Shown piece after piece: positions 19,368 through 30,782 of a DNA stretch of 64,000 bases; positions within the stretch are counted from its first letter, which is position 1; every line of letters begins with the position of its first letter. Below the pieces are notes generated by a model. It was not told the DNA's origin and did not search any database. It saw only the letters and a program-made list of their open reading frames with translations. The stretch covers positions 2,535,081-2,599,080 of the forward strand of contig NC_009012.1 of NCBI RefSeq assembly GCF_000015865.1. Reading direction: 5' to 3'. The translations under genes were made by a program, and so were the position numbers. Source of the stretch: Acetivibrio thermocellus ATCC 27405. GTDB lineage: Bacteria; Bacillota; Clostridia; Acetivibrionales; Acetivibrionaceae.

Positions 19368-20657
19368 CTATTTGATCATATTAGCCACTTGTTTTCCAAG
19401 TCTCACCGAATAATTTTGCCCTCTGTCCTCCGGATATATTTGGGCCATAGAAGCCAAATACAGGTTCTCCACAGGAGTGGCAATTTCCGGTAAAATCTTT
19501 GAATATTGCTGTACAATAACCGGTTGTGCGTAATCCGTCCTGTTGATATGAACCCGTTTTATCTTTGATTCATCCCAATTTGGGAACATGATTTTCAGGT
19601 ATTTTACAAACTCCCTCTGAATTTCCTCGTCGGTTAGAGAATAAAACTCGTTCTTTTTGTCCAAATACCTTGAAAGATAGACAACATGTGACTTATAATC
19701 ATTGTCGGCAACCAAGTTGGTATGTTCTATCAAAAGTACAAACGGAAAATCTTTTTCCGCAATCGTAACCCAATAGTAATCCGACAACTTCTCCGAAAGC
19801 TCCAGAATCATGCAAATATTAGCTTTGTACTTTACTTTTGAAAGCTTTTCACTATATTCTTCCGGAAGAGGAACATTCATTTTGCCGAAGATTTCCGGTG
19901 AAGTTGTAACAATAACCCGATCAAAATTATATACTTTTCCGTTACTATGGACATTCAGGGTTTTATCTTTTTGAGGTTCAATTCTGTCCACAGGGCTTGA
20001 GTAATGTATTTCCCCTCCGGCATCGATTATTCTTTCCACCAATTTGTCATATATAATCCCGAAACTGCCTTTCATATATCCCAGCAGTTCTTTATTGATA
20101 TTTTTTCCTCTTGTGGAGCCCCTGAGTTTGAATTTGTTCCACAACCAGGTACCCGAAATTTTATCAGCGTCATAATCAAACTTCGAAACCAGCAGCGGCC
20201 CCCATACTTTTTCGTACACATCCTTGCCCGCGTTTTTGATTATCCAGTCCCTGGAGCTGATGTTTTCCAACTCCATCCAGTCTTTTAGAAACTTTGCCTT
20301 AAAGACAAGCAGCCCCATTCTTATCCTGTCGATAAACGAAAGCTCCTTAAAAAGAAGCAAATCTATCGGAGAAGTAAAAGGATAAAGCTTGCGGTTAATA
20401 TATATGGCATTTTTTGGCTCAAGCCACATAAGCTCGGAAGACAGATTCAATTCTTCAATCAGTTTAATTATTTCGACATCATTGGTAAATATATGGTGAT
20501 AAAATACTTCCAGTTTTTCATTGCCTACTTCTACGGTCCTTACCAGCCCGCCATGCTGATTCTCAGCCTCAAATACGGAAACTTTACAGCCCTTTTTGAC
20601 AAGTTCATTTGCAGCAACAAGTCCTGTGGCTCCCGCGCCGACAACACATATATTCAT
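19368..20657 (-). CDS. FAD-dependent amine oxidase-like oxidoreductase
   Basis: A 429-aa flavoprotein. The N-terminus has the Rossmann dinucleotide fold MNICVVGAGATGLVAANEL with the downstream acidic VFEAENQHGG motif, as in protoporphyrinogen oxidase/monoamine oxidase-type proteins, and the C-terminal FAD-closing segment (ENLYLASMAQIYPEDRGQNY) is present. Members of this branch are commonly found in cell-surface glycan clusters, where some resemble UDP-galactopyranose mutase in fold, but the mutase signature residues were not identified here. It lies 44 bases after the glycosyltransferase gene and 47 before the carbohydrate-binding gene. The substrate is unknown. Confidence 0.8.
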   Translation of the reverse strand: MNICVVGAGATGLVAANELVKKGCKVSVFEAENQHGGLVRTVEVGNEKLEVFYHHIFTNDVEIIKLIEELNLSSELMWLEPKNAIYINRKLYPFTSPIDLLLFKELSFIDRIRMGLLVFKAKFLKDWMELENISSRDWIIKNAGKDVYEKVWGPLLVSKFDYDADKISGTWLWNKFKLRGSTRGKNINKELLGYMKGSFGIIYDKLVERIIDAGGEIHYSSPVDRIEPQKDKTLNVHSNGKVYNFDRVIVTTSPEIFGKMNVPLPEEYSEKLSKVKYKANICMILELSEKLSDYYWVTIAEKDFPFVLLIEHTNLVADNDYKSHVVYLSRYLDKKNEFYSLTDEEIQREFVKYLKIMFPNWDESKIKRVHINRTDYAQPVIVQQYSKILPEIATPVENLYLASMAQIYPEDRGQNYSVRLGKQVANMIK

Positions 20658-20701
20658 AATCTTTTAACTCTCCTTTTTATTTGAGATATCATGCTTCATT
20701 T

Positions 20702-22048
20702 TCAATTTTTTTTGGCCGGCAAAATCTGTTTTATAATAAACCCCGCACCAAATAAAACCACCAGCACAGTCAGGAAAGCAAAGGGCATGGCCACAGGATC
20801 GTAATTTCTCAGCCAAAAAACATCCTTCCACGACAAATCATATATGTACCAGTGGTTGGCAGTAACACATACACTCAAAACCGTCAAAGGTATTGCCATC
20901 CACTTTTCCCACAGGACGCAAATTGTAAGGAATATTATGGCGGGAAGCAAATATCTTTCATGCATTCTTGTTATAAAGGTAAAAGCGCTTGAAAGGATGA
21001 AGAAAGATGCAAAGTACATTGCAAAATCGCTTTTCCTTTTTTTCAGCAGATATGCAAAGGCTATGCCTATGCAAATTAAAAACAGTATAGTTCCCCACGT
21101 TTTATAGGACAATATGAAGAATATATTTGAATCCTTTACAGGTTGTCCTCCCAAAAGTGTCCACAAGTTAAAGGCATTGGCAGTGGCATACGGATAATCT
21201 TCAACACTCGTCAGATACAAGTTGGGCATCCACCAAAAGTAGTCAATGCTCTCAGCTATAAAATCTTTAACAACGGAAGTACTCTTCATTCGTTCATAAA
21301 GATCGGTATGATAATAGAAAGGATAAATAACGATAAAATAACATGACAATCCTACACAAATAGCCACCAATGTTTCCTTGATACTTTTAACAATCTTTTC
21401 TTTTGTGATGTTGGAAAAGTCAAACAGTTCTTTGTAAAAAAGTATGCCCAGCGGTGTAAGAAGCGCACTTTGAGGCTTGGTCAGAACAGCAATGGCATAC
21501 AATACCACCGCAGTCATTTTCCGGTTTACACTAAAAGCATATATCATACCTACAAGCAACGTTGCCGGTATCGAATCAAATTGTCCCCAAATCGATGAAT
21601 TGAAGAAAACTCCCGGATTAAGTGCATAAACCACTCCCAGAATAAATCCAAGCCTTTCTTTTTTGTACTTTTTGCCAATTTTATAAATAAGATAAGCACC
21701 TACCAGTTCTGAAGCAACAGCCCACAGCTTTATCAAAAATGCATGGGTTGACGCATTGACTGAAAAAGCCTTTGCTATTATTCCCGTAATCCACAGCAAA
21801 TACATATATGCCGGTGCATACACAACATGGTAACGCTCATAAAAACCTACCGGACCATTTTCGGCAAGATACAGGCTCCAGGCCCTGTATCCTCCCATGT
21901 CCACCTGATAACTTGGAATCGTGGTCAGAAGCAATCTTATTAATATTACGACCGTCCCGGTAATTATAAACATATTTCGAGATACGGGTTTTCCATCCTC
22001 GAAAAACCAACTTTTTTTATTTGTACTCATGGTATTAACATTATCCAT
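20702..22048 (-). CDS. GT-C fold membrane glycosyltransferase-like protein
   Basis: A 448-aa protein with about ten transmembrane helices. After the first helix comes an extracytoplasmic acidic motif (SYQVDMGGYRAWSLYLAENG) containing the Asp typical of lipid-phosphosugar-dependent GT-C enzymes (GT39/GT87-like), and later PGVFFNSSIWGQFDSIPATLL, the WGQxD signature of DUF2029/mannosyltransferase-like proteins. These enzymes transfer a sugar from a polyprenyl carrier on the outer membrane face. Third gene of the five-gene leftward operon with GtrA. Donor and acceptor are unknown. Confidence 0.78.
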   Translation of the reverse strand: MDNVNTMSTNKKSWFFEDGKPVSRNMFIITGTVVILIRLLLTTIPSYQVDMGGYRAWSLYLAENGPVGFYERYHVVYAPAYMYLLWITGIIAKAFSVNASTHAFLIKLWAVASELVGAYLIYKIGKKYKKERLGFILGVVYALNPGVFFNSSIWGQFDSIPATLLVGMIYAFSVNRKMTAVVLYAIAVLTKPQSALLTPLGILFYKELFDFSNITKEKIVKSIKETLVAICVGLSCYFIVIYPFYYHTDLYERMKSTSVVKDFIAESIDYFWWMPNLYLTSVEDYPYATANAFNLWTLLGGQPVKDSNIFFILSYKTWGTILFLICIGIAFAYLLKKRKSDFAMYFASFFILSSAFTFITRMHERYLLPAIIFLTICVLWEKWMAIPLTVLSVCVTANHWYIYDLSWKDVFWLRNYDPVAMPFAFLTVLVVLFGAGFIIKQILPAKKN

Positions 22049-22149
22049 GTTCAGAAAATCCCACCCTGTATAATTATTTTTTCTCTCAAGTCAATAAACA
22101 CCCAAAACAAGCCAAATTCACATATTTTACAAATAAAACTATAACAAAT

Positions 22150-24519
22150 CTAATGTGTTTTGTAAATAACAACGTCGACTCCGTCATCGTAGAAAACACT
22201 GAAAGTATTTCTGATAAGCTCTTCATTCACGGTAAACCCTTGAGAATTTCTCAGCCCGTTGTCAATAACTATGTAACTGATATTGTTTTCCTCCACAAGT
22301 TTTTTAAGTGTGTTTTGGTCAGTGGCAGTAAGAATTCTTCTCCTTATGTCATTCCGAAGATCCCAGTCGTAACCTGCAGACGCCACAAAATACGGCCAAC
22401 CGCAGAATATCTTTCTACCTGACAGAAGCAGAGGATGAAGATGGTAATTATCCGTCAGGAAAATTTCATCTTTGCCGGTATCATTTTTCACTTTCACCAA
22501 CAAAGGATCATCACAATTGATTGTAACATAAGAATTGTTAAGATTGTAAAGCACTTTCAGATCCGCAAAACCTGTAATTGTAATCATCACGGAAACAAGT
22601 ACAGCCACAAGGGTGGCAAAAGGTTTTTTTACTTTGAAAAGGAAGAATATAAAAGATGCCACAAAAATATTTACAAGTATGGAACCAATAATCACATATT
22701 TATGGTTTATATCAACGCCTAATGTCAGCTTGACAGAGCTTGCAAAGATAATCGGAGTGCTAAATGCCAGTATTAACGCCCTTGTCCCCCGGGGCACGGG
22801 AGAATTTTCGTAAAACATATATGCCATGCATGCAAACACCACCAACAGCAAAGCAAACAGCATTGAACCAGTAAAAAGCTGCTTGTTTATAATTTTGTCG
22901 TCACTGTCCAGTTTGTACTTTATGAAGAAGTAGCCAATAACTTGTGTCACAGCTATAAACAACAAGCTTATATGATATTTGTATTTGCTGTTTCTTGAGA
23001 GCAAATTTATGGCCACAATAAAAGGAAGAAGTCCGAGAAGTTCAATATAAAAAGCCGTAACGTAAGGAATCAGTTTAAAGAAATGCTCGAGTGTAGCCCA
23101 CAAACCATTATTCGCAAAATATCTGGACAAATCCTGTTCCAGCCCGTTGGTGTTTGCCAGAAAACCAATATATATGCTGGGTGAAACCACAGAACCGCCG
23201 CTTTTTACAAAAAATTGAGTCTGGCAATAAGCCAACACGACAGTAATTGACGCCATAATCAGATACTGAAGTCTGTGTTTCGAGAAAACAGCCATAACAA
23301 AAAGCACTAAAAGCGCCGCTATAACCACCGCTCCATTCCAAAAACTTGAAAGCCCAAGAATAACCCCCAGCACCACAGATGTAAATATACTTTCCGGAAT
23401 CCACGCGTTTTTACTGAAAATAAATTCTTTAACATATGATTTCCAAAAACTTTCAGAGTCTTTGTTTTCATCGGGCATTTGTTCTTCATCGGATTTTTTC
23501 ACTCTTTCCTGATAAAGCTCGCCAATGCTTGTCATCATCTTAATAAACAAAGGAAGAATCACTATCAGAACAAGCATCATAATTCCCAATACAAAAGGCA
23601 AATGCCGCTGATTTACATAAACCTTCTGCGCATAAAGTCCCCATTCTTCATTCAACGTATTACCAATATGCTCTTTTAAATTTTTTAATTCTTTCAAAGC
23701 TTCTTTTATCGAAGGTTTTCCCGTGATAAAAGTAAAGAAAGCAAAGGAACTTCTGAAAAAGAACAATATTCCCGTCACAACTCCGATAATTTTTTCGCCC
23801 AGCAGCAGCACGGCAAATGAATAAAGCAGCATCAAAAATGAAACGATCGACAAAATTGACGGCAGATTAAACGCCCAGTCAAGTCTTAAGCCTAAAAACT
23901 CCAGATTTCCCGCCAAAAACATGAACATAAAATGATATCTCATATTACCGTCTGCAAAGTGAGGGTATCCCGAGGGAAAGTTAGAACCATAGGAAAAAGA
24001 CCTAATCACCGCAAGATGGGTTGAAAAATCACTTGAGACTGACCATCCAATTCTCATTACACCGTCTTTTATGTTAAAAGACCCAATCACCAAAAATGTC
24101 CATATGCTCAAAAAAGCCAAAACATAAGCGATTTCAATAACGTTGCTTTTCAAAAACGAATTGTCTTTTATCTTTGAAACTACAGATTTTAACGATTTAA
24201 ATAAAGCTGGAATATCCGTTTCGTCTTTTGCAATGAAAAAGATAATAATAAATGAAAAAATCAGGAAGGAAGTCATATTGCCATACAACATTGGTTCGCC
24301 GGTCGTTCTGAACAAATAGGCACTTATATATGTGGTCCATGTCATTAAAAGTGTTCCCGTCAAAAACGATGCCGGAAGTGTAACCATCCATGCCGGCAGT
24401 TTTACTTGTTTTCCAGTTAATGATAAAGATTTTGTAAAATCAAATATGGAAGGCAGCAATTGTTTCAAAATAAGATATCCACTTATCCATGAAACCGCAA
24501 TATATAAAAGTCCAAGCAT
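22150..24519 (-). CDS. Large multi-spanning membrane protein, probable GT-C type
   Basis: A 789-aa protein; ATG 24519 is preferred over the adjacent TTG because AAGGAG lies nine bases before it. It has roughly 16 transmembrane segments, a large loop between about 270 and 310, and a C-terminal soluble portion of about 110 residues with DDPLLVKVKNDTGKDEIFLT, in the style of membrane glycosyltransferases whose tail faces outside. The segment ending YHFMFMFLAG after SFSYGSNFPSGYPHF resembles DUF2298-like archaeal/clostridial proteins. It is the second gene after GtrA. Function in glycan or glycolipid assembly is inferred from the neighbours. Confidence 0.65.
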   Translation of the reverse strand: MLGLLYIAVSWISGYLILKQLLPSIFDFTKSLSLTGKQVKLPAWMVTLPASFLTGTLLMTWTTYISAYLFRTTGEPMLYGNMTSFLIFSFIIIFFIAKDETDIPALFKSLKSVVSKIKDNSFLKSNVIEIAYVLAFLSIWTFLVIGSFNIKDGVMRIGWSVSSDFSTHLAVIRSFSYGSNFPSGYPHFADGNMRYHFMFMFLAGNLEFLGLRLDWAFNLPSILSIVSFLMLLYSFAVLLLGEKIIGVVTGILFFFRSSFAFFTFITGKPSIKEALKELKNLKEHIGNTLNEEWGLYAQKVYVNQRHLPFVLGIMMLVLIVILPLFIKMMTSIGELYQERVKKSDEEQMPDENKDSESFWKSYVKEFIFSKNAWIPESIFTSVVLGVILGLSSFWNGAVVIAALLVLFVMAVFSKHRLQYLIMASITVVLAYCQTQFFVKSGGSVVSPSIYIGFLANTNGLEQDLSRYFANNGLWATLEHFFKLIPYVTAFYIELLGLLPFIVAINLLSRNSKYKYHISLLFIAVTQVIGYFFIKYKLDSDDKIINKQLFTGSMLFALLLVVFACMAYMFYENSPVPRGTRALILAFSTPIIFASSVKLTLGVDINHKYVIIGSILVNIFVASFIFFLFKVKKPFATLVAVLVSVMITITGFADLKVLYNLNNSYVTINCDDPLLVKVKNDTGKDEIFLTDNYHLHPLLLSGRKIFCGWPYFVASAGYDWDLRNDIRRRILTATDQNTLKKLVEENNISYIVIDNGLRNSQGFTVNEELIRNTFSVFYDDGVDVVIYKTH

Positions 24520-24567
24520 CAAGCATTCTCTCCTTGCAAAAATTGATTATTACAAATCTTCTTCATT

Positions 24568-25086
24568 CTATTTATAAATAACCTTTTTGTACAGAACAAA
24601 ATTCCAGCATACCACCAAACCCATGACCAGAACCTTGGAAATGGCAGGAATAATGCCGATTTTGTCACTTAAAAGCCATAATAACGCGCTGGTGGCAAAT
24701 AAATTAAAAACAAATAAGACAGCATACTGTCCCAACTGTTTAAAAATATTGACTTTTGATTTGAATGACCAAATCCTGTTGACAAGAAAATTAAACCAAA
24801 AAACAACCACATAGGCAATTGCATTCGCAAACAGATAGCTGTATGTATCGGCTTTCAAATCATAATTAAACCAGTTTTCCGCAATGCTTTTCGCCAAAGG
24901 GTATCCTGCGGGGAAAAACCTTTTAAAAATATAATAATAAAATGAAAAAAACAGCGCGTATTCAATTGCAAAGCCTGTAAAACCCGTAATCACATATCTT
25001 TTCATTTGAGAAAAGGTTTCAGGGGTCAATAGTTCTGAAAAAAATTTGTACTTTTTAAGCCTGTCCAATATATTGTTTACTAACAT
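24568..25086 (-). CDS. GtrA family membrane protein
   Basis: A 172-aa protein with four transmembrane helices in the GtrA pattern: RYVITGFTGFAIEYALFF for the first helix and FNFLVNRIWSFKSK after the third, the family's signature. GtrA-like proteins are thought to flip polyprenyl-phosphate-linked sugars across the membrane. ATG 25086 is used; a TTG four codons earlier overlaps the GGGGGAG ribosome binding site. First gene of the operon running to 18556, which fits a role in supplying the membrane glycosyltransferases with carrier-bound sugar. Confidence 0.87.
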   Translation of the reverse strand: MLVNNILDRLKKYKFFSELLTPETFSQMKRYVITGFTGFAIEYALFFSFYYYIFKRFFPAGYPLAKSIAENWFNYDLKADTYSYLFANAIAYVVVFWFNFLVNRIWSFKSKVNIFKQLGQYAVLFVFNLFATSALLWLLSDKIGIIPAISKVLVMGLVVCWNFVLYKKVIYK

Positions 25087-25223
25087 AAACTCCCCCAACT
25101 GTTAAAAAGTAAAACTGCTTTAGTTCAATTATAGCAATTTACATACAATAAATCAAATTAAAAAATTCAACTGAAGTGAAATTGGACCTTGCTTGTTTTT
25201 TTAATGTAAAAAAGCATACTAAT

Positions 25224-25241
25224 CAAAATTTCGCAAAAATG
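25224..25241. repeat. 18-bp direct repeat at left end of IS30 element
   Basis: CAAAATTTCGCAAAAATG here is repeated exactly at 26625-26642 on the other side of the element, consistent with an unusually long target-site duplication. Confidence 0.8.
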
Positions 25242-25319
25242 TAAATTGCAATATTAAATGCAACACCTATAGTGGAAATCATCCATAATTTTAGGTGTTA
25301 AAGTACAACATCATCTTTT

Positions 25320-25441
25320 AGCCCTTCTTAACTACTATCTTGAGCGAGTGCAGAGGGTAGTCAAGGGTTATCGATAGATAAGACAAAGTCTTTACCCTTG
25401 ACTACCCTCAAATGAGCTTTAAAATATCTTGGATGAAGGGC

Positions 25442-25442
<1 letters not shown>
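25320..25442. repeat. Nested hairpin inside the IS30 element
   Basis: Outer arms AGCCCTTC (25320-25327) and GAAGGGCT (25435-25442) enclose a perfect 16-bp inverted repeat, GAGGGTAGTCAAGGGT (25353-25368) against ACCCTTGACTACCCTC (25394-25409). The right outer arm overlaps the transposase stop codon. Could be a terminator or a protective RNA structure. Confidence 0.7.
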
Positions 25443-26551
<1,109 letters not shown>

Positions 26552-26780
26552 TCATACATGATTTCTCACTATGGTTGTCAATTTTTTATTTCATTTTACT
26601 GTTGCATTTAATTTTACAACGAACCAAAATTTCGCAAAAATGATAAAGAAATTGACTTTCAAGGCAAAAGAAAGTAAAATTGATAATATAAGCATTTACG
26701 CCACCATACATTAAACTATGTGCCAAAACTGACAGTCCGTATTTTTTTACAGGAAAATTGTCAAAGGCGGTGGAATTAAC

Positions 26781-27656
26781 ATGTCATCCAAGGAATACTT
26801 TTCCGACACAGATTCTTTTGAAAATACTCCATGTCCTTTGTGCGGCAGTGAATCAAGCAGCTTACTGTATGAAATAAATTCATATAAATATAACAAGTGC
26901 AATAATTGTGAACTTGTATATCTAAATCCCAGGCTTAAAGAAGAGTCCTTACTGGAATACTATGCACAAGACAGTTTCTATGCGGAATATAGCTCGGGGA
27001 CCGGCTATGAGATACAGGAAAGAGCATTGCGCAGTACTTTCTCCAGGTATATGAAAGAATTGCACAAAAGAAATGTAACCGGCGGAAAACTTCTGGAAAT
27101 TGGATGCGGCTTTGGTTTTTTGCTGGATGAGGCAAAAAACTATTTTGATTATAGAATCGGTACGGATTTTTCCAGCGAAGCCGTAAGTCACGCAAAAAAG
27201 TATGCGGATAATGTTTATTGCGGCGGACTTGAAGCAATTCCCAGTGACACCTCAACCAAATTCGACTGTGTAATAACGTTCAGTGTTCTCGAGCATGTTT
27301 ACAACCCCAATACCTTTATTCAGGAAATCCAAAATTATATGGCGCCAAATGGCTCTTTGGTTGTTTCCACTCCTTTTATAGGCGGGATGTGGTACAAAAT
27401 ATTAGGAAAAAAATGGTCGTTTTTTATTCCTCCGGAACACGTTTGCCTGTATAATCACAATTCAATATCACAATTATTGAAGCAAAACGGTTTCAAAAAC
27501 ATTGAAATGTTTATCTCTTCACACGCCTGGCCTGTTGCCGGATTTTTATCAAAAATGGGAATGCGCAAACTAAGTTCCATGACACTAAAGCTCAAAATCG
27601 GAGATGTTCCGCTTTTTGTGCCTTTTACAATAATAAATATTATCGGCTCCAAATAA
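26781..27656 (+). CDS. SAM-dependent methyltransferase with N-terminal zinc-binding motif
   Basis: A 291-aa class I methyltransferase. The N-terminus has two CxxC pairs (C18, C21, C40, C43), a small zinc ribbon seen in methyltransferases of surface polysaccharide and antibiotic-sugar clusters. The SAM-binding motif I is LLEIGCGFGFLLDEA (104-118), followed by a typical FDCVITFSVLEHVYNP motif II/III region. It is divergent from the GtrA operon and probably belongs to the same glycan function; the IS30 element now separates their promoters. A strong terminator follows. The acceptor is unknown. Confidence 0.85.
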   Translation: MSSKEYFSDTDSFENTPCPLCGSESSSLLYEINSYKYNKCNNCELVYLNPRLKEESLLEYYAQDSFYAEYSSGTGYEIQERALRSTFSRYMKELHKRNVTGGKLLEIGCGFGFLLDEAKNYFDYRIGTDFSSEAVSHAKKYADNVYCGGLEAIPSDTSTKFDCVITFSVLEHVYNPNTFIQEIQNYMAPNGSLVVSTPFIGGMWYKILGKKWSFFIPPEHVCLYNHNSISQLLKQNGFKNIEMFISSHAWPVAGFLSKMGMRKLSSMTLKLKIGDVPLFVPFTIINIIGSK

Positions 27657-27767
27657 TTTTGACCACAGGATTTGCAAGTGAATCTGACGTATTCTGGAAC
27701 TTCCAGAAAAGGTAAAACTACAACATGAATAAAAATGATTTAAGAAAAACTTTGCATATAAGAGAAT

Positions 27768-27823
27768 TAAAAATCTCCTCCTTGTGTGAAAATTGCAAAA
27801 CAACACCAAGAAGGAGATTTTTA
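27768..27823 (+). terminator. Rho-independent terminator
   Basis: AAAATCTCCTCCTTG (about 27770-27784) pairs with CAAGAAGGAGATTTTT (27807-27822), with one bulge, and ends in a T-run. It closes the methyltransferase gene and may also serve the convergent SLH gene. Confidence 0.75.
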
Positions 27824-27914
27824 TAGCGGCATTATTATCTTTTGCACAACATTATTAAAAAATGTTTTAAAACCCAATTTTCAACTTTCTTTCAGGCTTT
27901 GGTTTTCGTAACAA

Positions 27915-30148
27915 TCAATTAACAAGTACTTTGCCGCCGTCCTCATCTATTTTAAACTCATAATCTCCGGCCGCAGCCTCTATATGTCCAAAGGCCCAAT
28001 GTTTCTTATCCAAATCCGTAAATTTACTTGAGTCTACATTTATTGGGTCTCTGTACAACATATTATTAATCATAACAACCGCTTCCGCCCGGGTAACCTT
28101 GCCGTTTGGTTTAAAACTTCCGTCTTCATATCCTCTGATTATCTTGTTTCGGCTGACTTCTTCAATGAAATCCGACGCCCAATGTCCCTTTGTATCTGTG
28201 AAGCTTGATTTTACGGCCTTTTTCTCATCCAAGTCCAGACACTTAAATATAACCGTTGCCAGTTCCGCCCTGCTTATGGTCTCATTCGGTCTGAAAGTTG
28301 AATCTTCATATCCTTTGAAAATACCGGCATCGGTTACAGCTTTTATATATCTTGCCGCCCAATGGTTTTTATCCACATCTTTGAACCCTGTTTCTTCTAT
28401 ATTGTCCGGAACGGAAAGTCCCATAACATTTGCCAATATGGTTGCTATTTCTGCTCTTGTTATGTGATTGTCAGGTTTGAATGAATTATCCGGATATCCA
28501 TTTATATAGGATTTATGAATTATGTTTCCATGCCTTCCCGTCCTGGCCATGCCTTCAATGGTTGATAATGCATTTTTAGGATTAATCAGCTTTTCATCTT
28601 TTACTTCAAATTTGTTCTTTATTTTTACTTCAGAGTTGGGTATCTCATTAATCTTTACTTTATACGTTATTTCACCGGACCCATTTTTATTCAAATTCGA
28701 TATTTTCCACTTTATTGTATTGCCTTCGACTACTCCGCGACCGGCTTCCAATACTTCCGTATATGTAGGAACCTGGGTGGAAAGTTCAAATTCGCCGGTT
28801 TGTGAATCCGTTAAATTGTAATATTCAACTTTATATGTAATCACGTCATTTCCCGAATATATTCTCTTATCCGTAGTCACAAGGATAAAAATGTCTTTTT
28901 GCATCTGTCTTTCTTCACTGTCTTCAGACTCTTCGTCATTTTCAGGAGTCGAAGTCACGGTAGGATCAGGTGTTGTTTGGGCTGTTTTCTCTTCAACTAT
29001 TTCAAATTCAACTTCATCAAAAATAAAAACGGGTGTGTTGCCTTTTGATATATAAGCTGCGACCTCAACTTTATACTTTCCCGGCTTTGCATTTTCTGTT
29101 GACCAGATAGCACTCTCAATTTTTGATTCGCCCTGTGCCAAAGTCAAACCGGATTTATTATTTTCCCATCTTTTATGTTCAACTTCATCATAAACTACAG
29201 TAATTACCTGAACATCTTTCATCGTTTCGCTGGGATGCATATTTGTTATAATTCCATCTACTTTTACCGTTTCACCTACAGCATATTTGTTTTTATCAGT
29301 TTTTACCTTTACCTTGACATTTTGTGTGAAAATATCATTAGGCATAAATTTAGCATATATATCCATGTCTTTTTCCGGTCTGAAGCGATAATTAGCTTCC
29401 GATGATATTTTTTTACCTTCCACATACCAACCTTCAAATTCATATCCTTGGTAAAGAACGGCAGTGATTTCAGCATAATCGCCCAAACTTATTCTTTCAC
29501 TTCCAAAAACAAAACCGTAACCATCGCCGTATACATTAATGTCAAAATATGCATTTTCAGCGTCAGCACCTGAAAGAGAAATATCCGGAGCAATTACATT
29601 TCCCTTTTTATCAACCAGCAAATATTCAACTTTAGAACCATTTAATGCCGCGTCCGAAAATTCATCTGAACGGAACGCCGGCACGGTAACCGTAAATACA
29701 TCCCCTTTTTCGAAAGCAATGTCATTATAGCACACTATTCTCACATTATTTCCGACAGAATAACTATACTCATTAATCGAAACGGACAAGGTACCGGAAC
29801 CTTTAGCCATGAGTTTTACACTATAGTTACCATTTGCCGGAAGATAAATAATTTTTTTACCCTCTTCAACTAGAGAATAATGCTGCTTTCCGGAATGTCC
29901 TGAGGTTCATCGTCTATTATAGAAACTACAAGCGCATTTTTTGAATTATATACTTCAACATCTATCGGACAGTTAATTTTTACAACTCTTGTTGAAGCAG
30001 GGGTAAAATTCTCACCGGTGCTTGTGGCATAATCTTCTTTATAATTTGACAATCCATCCGCATAACTTGCAAATGGAACAAATGAAAAGAAAATTGACAG
30101 AATTAATAAAACACTTAAAACCTTTTCCTTGTTTTTAAACCTATTCAT
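27915..30148 (-). pseudogene. S-layer homology (SLH) surface protein broken by a frameshift
   Basis: Two frames form one gene. The 5' part (30148 down to 29870, 92 aa) has a signal peptide ending at SYADG and stops at a TAG in SSIIL. The 3' part reads on in another frame from about 29875 (SLVEEGKKIIYLPANG-NYSVKL, then the first ATG at 29810) for over 640 residues. That part contains a bacterial-repeat-like domain (YEFEGWYVEGKKI), a CARDB-like domain, an acidic Thr/Pro/Glu spacer, a DUF11-like domain and three C-terminal SLH motifs (GYPDNSFKPDNHITRAE, GYEDSTFRPNETISRAE, GYEDGSFKPNGKVTRAE) that would bind secondary cell-wall polymer. The SLH part cannot be exported as it stands. Confidence 0.8.
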
Positions 30149-30201
30149 CTTAATCTGCCCGTTTAAATAAATTGATTTTTTGATTTTGCTATTTTTACAA
30201 T

Positions 30202-30540
30202 TTACCTTTCATTTTTTATCACATATACTGTTTCTCCCTGTATCACCTCCGCACTTTCTTCTATTAACAATGAATTGCTGAGACAAAATGCCGGCCGGAC
30301 ACTGGACTTCGACAATCCGTCAGACTCTCCAAAGTATGCAATTCCTTTACGACCTAGGCTTCCTCCCATACCAACCACCCATACACCATCACCGTTGTTT
30401 CCAAAATATGGCGTATACAAATACCAAACCCTCTCTTTTTCTCCTTCTTTTGCATAACCAAGATATCTTTCTTTATTTTCAAAATATTTAAGTGGTTCCC
30501 CTTCTTTAGGTATCAAAGGAGAGCTTTCTGTCAATCCTAC
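30202..30540 (-). pseudogene. C-terminal fragment of a DUF6273-like protein
   Basis: About 112 codons with no proper start: a TGA stands in frame at about 30541 and the first start-like codon is TTG 30534. The pieces YLYTPYFGNNGDGVWVVGMGG and SSVRPAFCLSNSLLIEES match the end of DUF6273 modules (FGE-like fold; usual ending xGVRPAFxLxxxL) found in clostridial surface proteins. The upstream part is absent and the next bases belong to another degraded gene. Confidence 0.6.
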
Positions 30541-30619
30541 TCAAACTCATTAAGCTTTTTCAGTTGATAGATGCTGTGTCTATAATAAATTTATTTAAAA
30601 ATGTAAAAAAATGTTTTTA

Positions 30620-30782
30620 TTACGACCATAATAATGCCTTTTGAAAATAACTGATGTATTCACTAAAAATATCATATTTTTCCTCTTTGCTTAACAAAAC
30701 TAATTGCTCAAACTTTTCACATAAAAGCGGATAGCCTGTCCAATTTTTCGTAGAACTTCTTCCACTTCTTTATCCAACATTG
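30620..30782 (-). pseudogene. Degraded gene split by an IS256 element
   Basis: On the minus strand the target of the IS256 insertion still reads as protein when the element is removed: SMLDKEVEEVLRK across the target site (other half at 32176-32310, which includes QLMDAIGFKFYKKYNNC), then after a frameshift YPLLCEKFEQLVLLSKEEKY ending in TAA at 30620. The family was not recognised. It was already, or has since become, frameshifted on both sides of the element. Confidence 0.45.
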
